Positions 1-11,334 of a stretch of DNA of 64,000 bases are shown here, in pieces. A model generated the notes under the pieces. That model was not told the origin of the DNA. It searched no databases and saw only the letters and a program-made list of their open reading frames with translations. Origin of the DNA: Batkoa obscura (lineage: Eukaryota; Entomophthoromycota; Entomophthoromycetes; Entomophthorales; Batkoaceae); assembly GCA_030770535.1 (NCBI GenBank), contig JASVEC010000030.1, positions 124,001 through 188,000 of the forward strand. The letters run 5' to 3'. Both the position numbers and the translations under genes were made by a program. How positions within the stretch are numbered: position 1 is the stretch's first letter; the number at the start of each line of letters is the position of its first letter.

Positions 1-1268
1 TAAAGGAACGGTATAATAATTAATAGATGGGTTGTAAGATTAAAATCCAAATTAATATTAATATCAACACTATTGTCTTCAATATATTCAATCTTGAGTA
101 TTGCAAGGCTTGGAAATAGGAATAAAAGATTCGTAATTACATTATATCCATTAACAAAATATCCAATTTTAGCTTGTTTAACAAATTTACATCGTAATGA
201 ATAATGTTTTTCATCAAATTTTTCATCCTCATTCAATTTGAACTTATCATGTATGTCTGTATAACTATCAATCTGGCCAATATGAATAACTCTAATATGT
301 TGCAATAAAGAAATCGAGCTTAACAATTCTTCAAATAAGCGAGTAATACATACATCTGTCAAAGTGGATAATTTTAAAAAATCTTTATTAACCTGATGCT
401 TGGAATCAAAATAACCTAAAGTAATAATATTGCTATCTTTTGCTGATTCTATAATTTTCTCTTTATTATTAATATCAAAGTAAACCCCTGGCCCATTTAT
501 CAATTTTATGCTCTTTAATTGTTTTAGAATACCAAAATACTCAATGTTAAAATTACAATTAGCTCTTTCTTTAATGACCAGATGTAAGTTAGAGCTAAAG
601 TTCACATTGGGGTTAATTTTAGTGGAAGTAAGGATTGAACAGTGGGATCTCAAGTGTAACACTTTCAAGTTATTAAATTTTGATTTAATTACATCTAGTC
701 CGTCACAGTCTAAATTATAAAGAGAAAATAATTTCAATGACTTTAAATTATTTGGATTAAAATAGCTGATAATGTCCTTGATAACTAAATTACATCCTTC
801 ATATTCAAAGTCTTCAACTTGATTTAAATAATCTGCGAACATACCTAATGTTGGTGAATATTCAAATAAGCTTAAAAAGAGCTTTTTTAATCCTGGTAAT
901 TTTACCTTTGGTAATTTGAAGTCCACAGTAACCCCTTGCTGATCGAAATCATCATTGAGATCAGGCTCAAACTTCAATGATATTAAATTAGGACAATAAG
1001 TTATATGATCAACAATATTTTGATTTATAATAATATGCTTCATTAGCGGTCCATTTTGTTTAATAAAGACTTCTTGAATATGTCGATATTCTTCGAAGCT
1101 ATAATGGTGGTTGTAAACTGAGTAGGTCAAGTTAACTTTGATAACTTTACTTGCAATTCCAAATAAATATTTACTTAAAAAGCGCAACTCAAATAATTCA
1201 CCTGGATCCAATAACTTGAAGATTTCCTCTAGTAAAAGATCTGGTAATAAATCAAATTTTAGTGGCAT
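1..1268 (-). CDS. F-box/LRR-like protein, 3' end off the window
   Basis: An open frame of 422 codons starts at the ATG at 1268-1266 and runs without a stop past position 1, so the gene is cut by the window edge. Residues 3-45 read as an F-box (start MPLKFDLLPDLLLEEIFKLL, then an acidic/proline turn and a FLSKYLFG helix). F-box proteins bind Skp1 and bring substrates to SCF ubiquitin ligases. The rest is leucine- and asparagine-rich with irregularly spaced LxxLxL strands, as in degenerate LRR (RNI-like) domains. It is the only undamaged member of a family with several broken copies in this window (3590-4883, 17153-18520, 27130-28477, 46380-47150). The substrate cannot be predicted. Confidence 0.75.
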   Translation of the reverse strand, partial: MPLKFDLLPDLLLEEIFKLLDPGELFELRFLSKYLFGIASKVIKVNLTYSVYNHHYSFEEYRHIQEVFIKQNGPLMKHIIINQNIVDHITYCPNLISLKFEPDLNDDFDQQGVTVDFKLPKVKLPGLKKLFLSLFEYSPTLGMFADYLNQVEDFEYEGCNLVIKDIISYFNPNNLKSLKLFSLYNLDCDGLDVIKSKFNNLKVLHLRSHCSILTSTKINPNVNFSSNLHLVIKERANCNFNIEYFGILKQLKSIKLINGPGVYFDINNKEKIIESAKDSNIITLGYFDSKHQVNKDFLKLSTLTDVCITRLFEELLSSISLLQHIRVIHIGQIDSYTDIHDKFKLNEDEKFDEKHYSLRCKFVKQAKIGYFVNGYNVITNLLFLFPSLAILKIEYIEDNSVDININLDFNLTTHLLIIIPFL

Positions 1269-1364
1269 CAGGTGTCTAATAATGTAAAATATAAAAGAAA
1301 AATTGGACTATTGATTTAAATTCGTGATTGTAATTTAAAAAGGTAAAATTGAACATAAGGATAT

Positions 1365-1539
1365 AGCTATTAAAAAATGAAAATGGATGCTTCAGGAGTG
1401 CTTTCAGCAAAAAGATTTATAAAAACTGCATTTTACTTATAAAGCCTGATGCAAATTTAACTGAATTAGTATAGTTTTACTTTTTTTTATTTTTTACTGA
1501 AAACACTCCTGAAGCATCCATTTTCATTTTTTAATAGCT
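1365..1539. mobile_element. Miniature inverted-repeat element, second family (175 bp)
   Basis: Terminal inverted repeats at 1365-1407 and 1497-1539 match over 43 bp with one mismatch. The conserved inner part reads ATGGATGCTTCAGGAG. The centre is AT-rich and has no coding capacity. TA lies at the edge on both sides (AGCTA / TAGCT), so a TA duplication is possible but not proven. The near-perfect arms suggest recent insertion. I saw no second copy in this window and no similarity to the M105 elements. Confidence 0.75.
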
Positions 1540-2399
1540 GGAACTTTCAGCTTCCCAAAGTTAAACAAAACACAATTTTTAATAAAACTATAAAACTACT
1601 TATAAAAAATAATATAGTACAGTAAGTAGTAATATCAATAGGATTACTATTTTATAAAGTAAAAAAATAAAAAATAAAAAATAAAAAATTCTTATTAAGC
1701 CTTATTTACTATTTTTTGCAGCTTTTGTTATATAATACTGATAAAATTTGACAAAAATTAGAAAAAATAGATTACAAAAGCATGTAGTGATATCCAAATT
1801 GGCTTCATTTTTTTTATCCAATTTTGAAATATTTAATGTTTTAAAAGCTTTATTTAAAGTTCTATAAAGATACACAACACAGTTTTAGTCTACTTTGTTA
1901 TAAGTTATATTATAAGTTAGCAGGATTTTTGCTAAATTTGATAGTAATTCCAGGATTAGCAAGGTTTTTATCAATACAATCTATATATTAATATTAATCA
2001 AAGCTGTAATATGTAAATAGTTCCATGCCTTTGTAAAACTTTGTTGAGAAATATCAATTGTTAATTGTTTTATAGTTAACATTAAAGGTTTGCTATCAAA
2101 TAAATAAAATATTTTAATGTTATAATTACATTATTAATATATTTATAAGTCAATAAATAGCTATATGGGAAGGGGTGGTTAATCACAAAACTATAATTAA
2201 TTGCTTTTATATAATATAAGCAATGTAATAGTAGTTTTTACTTGTTATTATAGTTACCTGCTCTTTAACTATTTATTAATTTAGCTATTAATAATTTAAA
2301 CAATATTAACATTTAGTAATTGATCTTTATTATTTAATAAATTATCTACTTGGTTAATAAATTTTTAAATTTTATTTTATTTTTGTAAAATAAGCTGAT
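1540..2399. other. Gene-free AT-rich stretch
   Basis: I see no coding frame, RNA gene or clear repeat here, apart from short A-rich tracts near 1660-1690. Confidence 0.5.
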
Positions 2400-2640
2400 G
2401 TAAGATCTGGTACTCAGAGGTTGGAGTCAAAAGATCTTAGTCTATGTAACTAAGACAGACTTGGATTATGAAGAATAGTACTTGATATGCTACAGACTAG
2501 GTAAGACAAATATGGTAGACAATACTACTCTAAAATCTACATGAAGTATTATCAAAAAGATTTAATGACTTTATTAAAGATACGAGATATTAGTGAATAA
2601 TTCAATTAAAAAGCCTCAAGTTACTATGTTCCAAAACTTC
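2400..2640. repeat. Dispersed repeat, copy A (uninterrupted)
   Basis: Positions 2455-2640 align by eye, at roughly two thirds identity, with 2925-2956 plus 3061-3195. This copy has no M105 element at the matching point, so it acts as an empty-site control. Its head at 2408-2430 (GGTACTCAGAGGTTGGAG) resembles a Pol III A box, which would suit a tRNA-derived SINE, but I cannot find a convincing B box. Nature unknown. Confidence 0.45.
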
Positions 2641-2679
2641 TATCACACTCCAACAAGTATAGATATCAAAACAGGAAGA

Positions 2680-2781
2680 TAAGGGGGTGTTTTTTTGACT
2701 TCATTGTTTTTCCCATTTTTTAAGCACTATTTGAGCGGAAAAATTATTAGTAAAATTCTTAAACACAAATACATCCCTATA
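2680..2781 (-). mobile_element. M105 foldback MITE
   Basis: Full-length copy: outer end TAAGGGGGTGTTTTTTTGAC, core GCACTATTTGAGCGGAAAA, far end ACATCCCTATA. Strand '-' means that the GGGAGTG-type end comes first on the + strand. Confidence 0.85.
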
Positions 2782-2839
2782 ACGTCCTTTGGAATTACAT
2801 GAGAAAAACTCTCATAGTGAATCAAAATAAGAGCTTGGG

Positions 2840-3195
2840 ATTGATTGTGCCTAAACTTTAGAACACAACAACTTAAGTGATTATTATGCTATAGTAATCA
2901 TAAGCCTGGTAAAGCAATATTTCACAAAATAGACCTAGATTAATAAAAAAATAGCATATGAGAGTGTTTTTTTTGACTTCATTATTTTTTCTACTTTTAA
3001 GTGCTATTTGAGTAGAAAATTTGTTAGTAAAATTATTAAACACAAAAATACATCCCCATATAGTAAGCTATAAACTATACAAGGCAAACAAAATAAAGGA
3101 TATCATTATAAAATTTATACAAAACACTAGTAAAAAAACTTAATAGCTTTATTGAAAACACAATAAGGAGATAATTGAATAAAAAAGCTTTAAAT
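2840..3195. repeat. Dispersed repeat, copy B, split by an M105 insertion
   Basis: Both flanks of the M105 element at 2957-3060 match copy A continuously: 2925-2956 on the left and 3061-3195 on the right. The part at 2840-2930 also matches 3300-3430 (shared core near ATTATGCTATAGTAATCAT). No coding capacity is seen. Confidence 0.5.
2957..3060 (-). mobile_element. M105 foldback MITE with a related empty site
   Basis: Starts TATGAGAGTGTTTTTTTTGA and ends ACATCCCCATA. It sits in repeat copy B exactly where copy A reads ...CTTGATATGCTAC..., which supports insertion at TA. Confidence 0.85.
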
Positions 3196-3289
3196 TATTA
3201 TTAATTTTTTTAAATATTCTAAGTGATTATGTATAAAAAACATAATAACGGTTATTTTTTTATTATAATTGCCAAGTATAGGCATTAAA

Positions 3290-3440
3290 ATAAAAGACTC
3301 TGAATTAATTATGCTATATAAATTATAGTCGAATTGGTCATTATGTTATAATTAATCATAAAGCTAATAAAGTGATGTTCTACAATATAAAGTGATGTTA
3401 TAAAATATAACTTAATAAATATAGACATTAACTTCAACTT
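3290..3440. repeat. Dispersed repeat, partial copy C
   Basis: Resembles 2840-2956 by eye (CATTATGTTATAATTAATCAT against ATTATGCTATAGTAATCAT, then AAAGCTAATAAAGTGATGTT against AAGCCTGGTAAAGCAATATT). Diverged and truncated. Confidence 0.35.
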
Positions 3441-3589
3441 ATCATAATTAGATTAAACTTGATGTTTATGAGATATTTCTAAATAACATTTTAATATTAT
3501 TTACATTATAAAATTCATTTGTTGTTTTTTAAATTTGATAGAAGCAAAAGTTAATAAAAGAGTAATAATTACAAGATTAATATTTAAAG

Positions 3590-4883
3590 CTACAGATTTG
3601 TTTGATGGATTAATTTTTCTAATTTTAAAATATTTAAAATATTTAAAATTTCAAAATATATATGGGGATGTATTTTTGTGTTAAGAATTTTACTAATAAT
3701 TTTTCCACTAAAATAGTGCTTAAAAGATCGAAAAAGTAATGAAACCAAAAAAACACCCCCATATAATAAACCAACAAGAAAATCATAATAATTATTAAAA
3801 TATTTAATCCCAATTTGCGTTACAAAGATACACTGGGTTAATTTATGCACTTCAGTATATAAATCATTGCTATTTTGTTTCTTCTTTTCAAATAGATGAC
3901 CAATATTCTCTAAAAAACTAATTTGGGTATATTGCGTATTTGGCAGTAAAAAAATCAAACTTGATAGCTCTTTGGGTAGTGAACCAACATAAAACTTTTT
4001 CAAAGTGGACAATTTTAAAAGATCCGGTTACATGAGTAGTTTGATTTAGAATATTCTAATGCAGTCATATTGATATCTTCTATTAGCTTTAAAGTTTCTT
4101 TCTGATAATGAATAGCATAAATTTCATTTGAGGTACTCTTTAACTCTATGCTCTTTAATAGTTTTAAATTGCCAAAGTATTCACTATCAAAGCTACAATT
4201 AAGATTGTTCTCAGTTTCTAACTGTAAATATAAACTAAAGTTGATATTTGAATTCATGTTAGAAGTAGTAATAGCTAAGCTAAGCGCTTTTAGCTGTGAT
4301 TTTCTAACTTATTAAAACTTTGTTTAATGATATCTAAATCCCTACATCATAATATAAATATAGCATTTAACTTCAGCGACTTCAAAACATCTGAGTTCAA
4401 ATACTTAATAAGATCTTTGATTATTGTTTCCTCTTCCCTATAACAAAATATTTCAATTTGATTTGAAATAAGATTTAAATAGATTTAATGAAGAACGCTC
4501 ATATGAATTTGTGGTTAATTTTTCAAGTAAGGTAACCCAATTTCTATTTTAATCTTATCAATATTATCTAAACTACTATCGCTGCTATATTGAACAGATG
4601 TCAAATCGGAGCAATAACTTAAACATTTAGTATCACCATTGTATAAATTTAAATGTATCATTAACACCTCATTTTGTTTAATAAACTCCTCTTGATAATA
4701 TCGATATTGTTGAAATCTTTTCTGATTATAAATGAAACGAACTAAGTTGTATTTTATAGCACTAATTACAACTCCGAACAAATATTTATTTAAAAAGCGG
4801 TATTCAAGTAGTTCAGCTGGACCTGAAAATTTGAAAACTTCCTGTAATAAAAGATCTGATAACAAATTGAACTTCAATGACAT
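3590..4883 (-). pseudogene. Broken F-box/LRR paralogue carrying an M105 element
   Basis: The relic starts at 4883 with MSLKFNLLSDLLLQEVFKF, matching the F-box of the gene at 1-1268 almost helix for helix. The first open segment stops at 4515. Matching LRR-like segments resume at 4257-4015 (YFGNLKLLKSIEL, compare YFGILKQLKSIKL in the intact gene) and at 4012-3590. The last segment is interrupted by a complete M105 element at 3661-3763, which happens to be read through in frame. Internal stops, lost segments and the insertion make a full product unlikely, although short open segments remain. Confidence 0.75.
3661..3763 (+). mobile_element. M105 foldback MITE inside the F-box relic
   Basis: Starts TATGGGGATGTATTTTTGTG and ends ACACCCCCATA. 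It lies in the 3' part of the relic, and its antisense frame is open, so the relic's last open segment runs through it. Confidence 0.9.
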
Positions 4884-5511
4884 TTGGTGACAAGCTGAAA
4901 TAAGCTTAGCTTTAATAAAAAAGATCTGATTTAACTTCTTCGAATACTTTTAGTTCATCATATACTTTTCATAAATATAGTTTATTGTAAAGTAGTGACG
5001 ATAAATCAGTCATTTTTAAATAAATATTGATAATTGCTATGATTAATGCTAGTTAATTATTGTAAAATATTAAGTATATTTACCAAAAATACATTATAAT
5101 GCATTGAATTATTGAATAAAGTAACCAAGTTTTAAGACCTTTCATATTGAGGCTCTATTTGAAATAAATACCAAACTAAATAAACTTTTCTAATTAATTA
5201 AACTAAGTCCAATATTTGTCTTTATAATATCGATACTCCAAAAAAGTACTTATTCAATTATATAAACTATTGAATACACTATTGCTCATTTATTTCATGT
5301 TTTTTATATATTCTATGATCATGTTTATTACTTAATTATATTAATATTGATTTAAGTCCAACAAAAAAATCTATTTTCAAGGTATAAAAAGTGAACAATG
5401 TTTTTTAGAAAAGATTATTCCAAAAAAAACGTAGATCGGAATCTTGAATTTCAACTTTAAGTTAAAAATTAAAACTTACACTTTTTTTTGGAAACTTTTT
5501 AATCAATTAAA
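4884..5511. other. Intergenic region and 5' leader of the WBP4-like gene
   Basis: No gene seen. It separates the start of the F-box relic (minus strand) from the downstream plus-strand gene. Confidence 0.5.
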
Positions 5512-6501
5512 ATGTAAGCTTTTTATCACTTTTCTCTTGATATTTCACTAACAATGCATTCAATCAATTAGGTCTGAATATTGGGTTAGTGGTAAAAAAA
5601 TTTGGTGTAAATTTTGTAAGATATTCGTCTACGATAATAAACCAGTAAGTTATCGAATTTCTATTTCAAATTTAACATAATAATCTATTCATCATTGCTT
5701 CAAATCACGATATTGCTAAGCTAATATTTCTTTTTTTCCACAGAGTCGTTTACGTCATGATAACAGTGAAAAGCATAAAGTAAATGTAGCTCGATATTTA
5801 AAAGATGTAGAAATTACAAGTAAAACAAAAAAAGAAGAACAAAGAAAAGTAGATTTAGAGTTAAAAAGGATCGAAAAGGTAAGTAAAAAGAATAATAATT
5901 GATGACTAATTTTTTATTATTTATTGAGTCAATTTATGAAATGTTGGAGTCCTTTTTTTTTTATTGAGTAATTTTCAATTTTAATTAGATTGTAGGCTCC
6001 AATTTTACCAATACTTCAATAACAAAACCTTCATCTTCAGCAACGAACACTTCTTCAGCAATCACTATACAAAAACCAACTGCTTCCACTCCAACGATCA
6101 AAAAGAAAGCTGTACAAGAAGTACCCTTGATAGCTCCCAAAGTACCTTTACCCCAGCCTAGTTTAACAGAACAATATGAAACTATTAAGAAAGATAAAAT
6201 TATATTAGAAGGTAAAATAGGTAAATGGGAAATAGTTACAGAAAATAAAATGGAGACGATAGAAGATGAAAAGGAACTGAAAGATGGTGAGGATAAAGAG
6301 GATGGAATTAAAGATCCAGAAGATTTAAGAGAATTTCAATTTGAAACTAAAAAAGAAATTGGTGAAGTGGAATTACCTGAATTTTTAAAAAAAGATGCAA
6401 TAAAACTAGAAGAAGGAGGGGAGGTTGAAGGTATAACAAATGGATTCAAAAAGAGAAAAATGGGGAATCGAAATTTGCGCAAAAAAGAAGAACAAAGTTG
6501 A
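5512..6501 (+). CDS. WBP4/FBP21-like splicing factor (U1-type zinc finger)
   Basis: Exons 5512-5513, 5572-5644, 5744-5878 and 5989-6501 give 240 residues. The ATG is split: AT ends the first exon before GTAAGC, and the 58-bp intron (CACTAAC branch site, TTAG acceptor) rejoins it to G, giving MSEYWVSGKK. Residues 4-42 form a U1-type C2H2 finger (C13, C16, H30, H36) beginning EYW, as in WBP4 (MADYW). The C-terminus has the family's FKKRK...RNLRKK motif, preceded by GKWEIV and an acidic stretch. WBP4 proteins associate with spliceosomal B complexes. The WW domains of animal WBP4 are absent, as in the S. pombe relative Saf1. Converges with the next gene across a 101-bp gap. Confidence 0.8.
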
Positions 6502-6602
6502 AAAATATTTTAATATAAATTAATAAAAGATATAAAAAAATATAAAAAAATAAAATAATAAATAATAAATATTTTATTTATTTATTCGATAATAAAAACT
6601 AA

Positions 6603-8506
6603 TTATTGGAATCCAAAAGCATCTTGAATTAAATTTAATTCACTCAAAATTTCCAATTTTAATTCACTATACAATTCATTGTTTAACCTATAATTTCTTT
6701 CTTTTTTCACTTCGATCTTCGTCTCCACTTGTTCAAATGTACTTATCTCATTTCCAGCTATTATAGGCGATAAATTAGGTGAATTACTTGCACTTGTATT
6801 GTTGATGCTATTATTACTTTTACCCAAATTTTGACTTTGATTTTCATTTAACTTATCTAATACTAAATCCAAATTCAACTGTGGCATACTATTTTCTTTA
6901 TCATTATTTTCCATTGCCTTAGTACTCGATAATTTTGTAGAAAATCGGAAAGACTTTAATTTGGAACTTTTACTATGATTTGTTCGAGTTTCAATCGATG
7001 TTTCAATTACAGAACCTTGAAAATTATCGGATAATTGAGACATCGGTATTGATATTGAATCATTTGTTTTGGAGTTATTAGAATGAATTCGACTCATATA
7101 AATAGGTTCCAATTCGTTATAGCATACTTCTAATGATGAATATTGAACTTGATTAATTTCTTGCTGGAATTCATGAATGAAAGATAAATTAGGTAATTTT
7201 TTCATAAATTGAATTATTGTTTTTGTTGCATAATAATATACTTGATAAGGTAATAAATTATTATTATTATTATTAAATACTGGATTAAAAATAGTAGATT
7301 TCATAATAAGTATCAAATGGTTAATTATATTGAAATGATTTAAAATAGTATTGTCAATGCAACATTGTAATAAAAAACATTTGATACCAATAATACTAAT
7401 TAAATACATAAATGAATTTAATGTTCGATTTTTATCATTTAAATTAATATCTTTTTTAACTATCAAATATTTACTTATTATATCCAAAAAAAAGACATTA
7501 AATTTCATATTTTCATTATTATTATTTTTCTTAATAAACTTTAACTTACAATAAAAAGGAATTAATATAAATTGAAAATTCAACATATTATTTTGATCTA
7601 ATTTCATTACTTCTTCAATAGCATTGCCATCTTCTTTATCACTTAATAATAATAATAATTCAACTATAGAATTGCCTAGTAATTGAGCAGATTGAAAATT
7701 TTTTAACGTCAAACTTTCTATACATTTTTTACAATCTCTTAATATATTATGTAATATAGGAACAAAAGGTACTGTTCCATAAGTATCATGATTAGGTGCA
7801 GTATTCTTAATCAATTCAATAATTCCCATAATTAAATTAGTTAATTTATCTGGCTTATTACAATCATTAATAATTGTTCTTATTATTGTTAGTAAATTAA
7901 AGCTTAATTGTGCTTTTAATATTGGATCTAATGTAGTCTTAATAATAAATTGAGTATAACATTCAATTGGATAACAATTCTTTAATAATTGATAATTATT
8001 TTTAATAATTGACTTGAAAATAATCATTAAAGCTTCTTGATCTTGTTGATTTAAGCTAATACCACAATACTGTAATTTACCAATTAATTTAATAACTTCT
8101 AACTTAATTGTAATTTTATCATTTTGTTGCCAATGTTTACCATAATTTGATTGCATAAAATTACTATTGTTAATATCCTCATCCATTTCATTATTTCCCA
8201 TTAACTTAGAAAATAGTGTTTTCTTCTTTGAAAACTTAGTAAATACAGTTAATAAAGATTTAATTCCTAATTCCACAATTCCAGAACTTTCAATATCTCG
8301 TATAAATAATGGTAATAAATAACTTAAAATACTAACAAACTGTTCTGATCTTAAGGACCCTGGGTCATAAGCTATAATTGTAATAAATAATTTGAAACAA
8401 TTTGAGATTGAAAATGGTCGAAATATTTTAACATCCCCTTCAATATCTGATGATTTTGTTTTTTGTAATATTAGTTGATTTAAATTAATATTAAAATTAA
8501 CATTAC

Positions 8507-8546
<40 letters not shown>

Positions 8547-11301
8547 TTCCATTGGTAAATTCCATTGTAATTTAAATGGATCATAAATTGGGCTAGATTG
8601 AAATAATTGAAACCAAGTAAACAATTGTTCACTTAATAAATTAACTTTAAATTCATTGATATTTCTATTTTCTAGTATAAAAGGAACTAAAGAACCTAAC
8701 ATTTGAAATAAGAAAGCTTCTCTATGTAAATTAAATAATAAAACAATTCCATATTCAATACCAAGTTTACTTTGATTACATTTTAATTGATAATAAACTT
8801 CAAATAAAGTATTAATAAATAATGAATATCCTGTTTTTATAGAAAATAATCGTTTAAACTGAATAGCTATTTTAATATATAATCTCATACATCTTGATAA
8901 TATATTAAAATTAGTATAATGACTTAATACAATTCGATTAATTCCTTCTAATATATTATGTAATCCATCTAATTCTTGATAACTCCAATCTAAATAGAAT
9001 AAAATTGTTTCTATTAAATTTAACCAAGAATGAGAATGTAAATAAGATATTGATAAAAATCGTATATCTTTTAATAATTGAGAAGATAAATTTAAAGGTG
9101 ATATTATTGAATTATTATTATTATTTGAATCTTCTTTATTTTGTTGAAACAACCAATTAACTGGTTCGAATTTCTTAATTAATTTAATACCGTTAATAGC
9201 ATCATGATTGGAGTTAATAATTAATTTGGTCATATAATTAGCTTGTGAAATTCTTAATATAATTAAATCAAATAAAGGCTTTGGTATTAAATTCAATATT
9301 TTTATATTATTATTATCAACTATATTATTTATAAATTGAGTAATTGGATATCTAAAAAAATTATTAGGTTCTTGTAATATTAATTGTCCATCATAAAATA
9401 AAGCAAAATCTAATTTAGCTTTTTTTAATTCTCTAAATGTAACTTCATAACATGAACTTAAAACTCGACTTAATATAGCTAATAATTTACTAATCAATTC
9501 TAAATCTTGACTTAATTTTTCTCGATAATTATATCTTAAGAATCCTAATAAATAATTATGATATTGAAATGAAAATTGAATTGGTAATTTAGATTTCATT
9601 AATATAACATTCGATAAATCAAATAAACAATTATTCATTGCTGTTATATTACTATTATTGTTATTATTATTATTAATTTCTAATTGATTTAAATAATATC
9701 TTAATAACCAAAGTGATTGATTACGCATTAAATTAATAATTAATTCTGATTCCATTGATGATTGTAAATGAGTATGATTGGTTACTTCATTAACTAAATA
9801 ATTTACGATTTCTTTATTTAACATAGTAAATAAAGGTTTTGATACTAAATGATTAGATGAATTTAATTCATTGATATTATTATTTGAATTATTTAAATAT
9901 TTATCAAAATGACAAATATCATCTAAAGTTTGAGAATACAATGTAACTGGGTAAACACCTGATTTAAATTCCATTATTAAATCATCATCTGAATCATCTT
10001 CATCCCAACCTAATTGTCTTATTGTTTTTAATTCTTCATTATTAGTATTTGGTAATTTAAATTTAGTCAATAATATTGATTCTTCTAGTATTGGTTCTGA
10101 AGTCCCTATTATTGTTGATACATATTTCAAATTAGCTCCTAATCTTCTAAAGGGTCGATCTGGGAATTTTATAAATGAATAATTTTTTATTATATTCCTT
10201 TTTAAGTCCATTAATCGAAACAAAAAGGATATTGTATATTTATTACTATTATTATTATTATCACTATTGCTATTATTCATAGCTAATATGTTTAATTTAA
10301 CTTTAATGAATTCCAATGCATTTGATTCATCTTTTTCAGCAGCAAATAAAAATAATAACATGGCATCTAAGTTAAAATCCCCCAAAATAATTCCTAATTC
10401 CCAAATTATATCATAAACACTTCGATATTCTACTTTAGTAATAAAAACATATACTGTTAGTAATAAGGTGAACACACTTAATTTCTTATCAATACTAAAT
10501 AATTGTTGATAATTAATAATAAATTTGGTATTATTATTGTTATTGTTATTGGAATCGATTATTGATTGAATTAAGTTATTATTATTGTTGTCGTTATCAA
10601 TAATAGAATTAGATACTATTGATGGAAAATAACTTTTTCTTTTTTGGTTATTAATTGTAAATTCGTTAAAATAATTAAAATATTCAATTTCAATTTCTTT
10701 TAATTCCACAATAATCATATTAAAATCAAATACTAAATAAGATTCTATATAATCTTTCATAATCCAATTCAAATAAGGAGATAACCAGCCTGGTCTTTTA
10801 TTACATGGAACAAATTTTTGAATTTGCAATAAACAACAACAAATTAAATGTTGAATTATTGGATGATATTTTAAATCTTTTAATTTTTGTTTAGCTGTTA
10901 AAAATATTGAGATTTGATTTTCAATAGCTAAAAAATAATTTTTATATTTATTAAATTCATCTTCATTTAAATTGTTTTTATTCTGATACAACTCTTCCAT
11001 CACATTAATAAATTTACTTAAAAATAATATTTGGCCTATTGAATAATTTTTTTCTCCGCCTAAATCTGTAAATAATATTACTGAGAATAAATCTATATCA
11101 ACAAAGATTAATTCAGTTGAAGTAATACATCGACTTAATACTTCTATTAAGATACATAAATTGCTACTAATAATACTATCCTGTGTTGGTATCATTTTGA
11201 TTAATGGTGTGTAAAATGCATAAGGATATAAATTTTTTAATTTTAATAAGATTGTTTTTAAATCTTCTGTTATTGTTATATTAGGATCCGATTGAAATTT
11301 C

Positions 11302-11334
<33 letters not shown>

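Noticed and set aside
508-720. 70-codon + strand frame
   Set aside because: Lies antisense to the intact F-box/LRR gene, which explains the sequence better.
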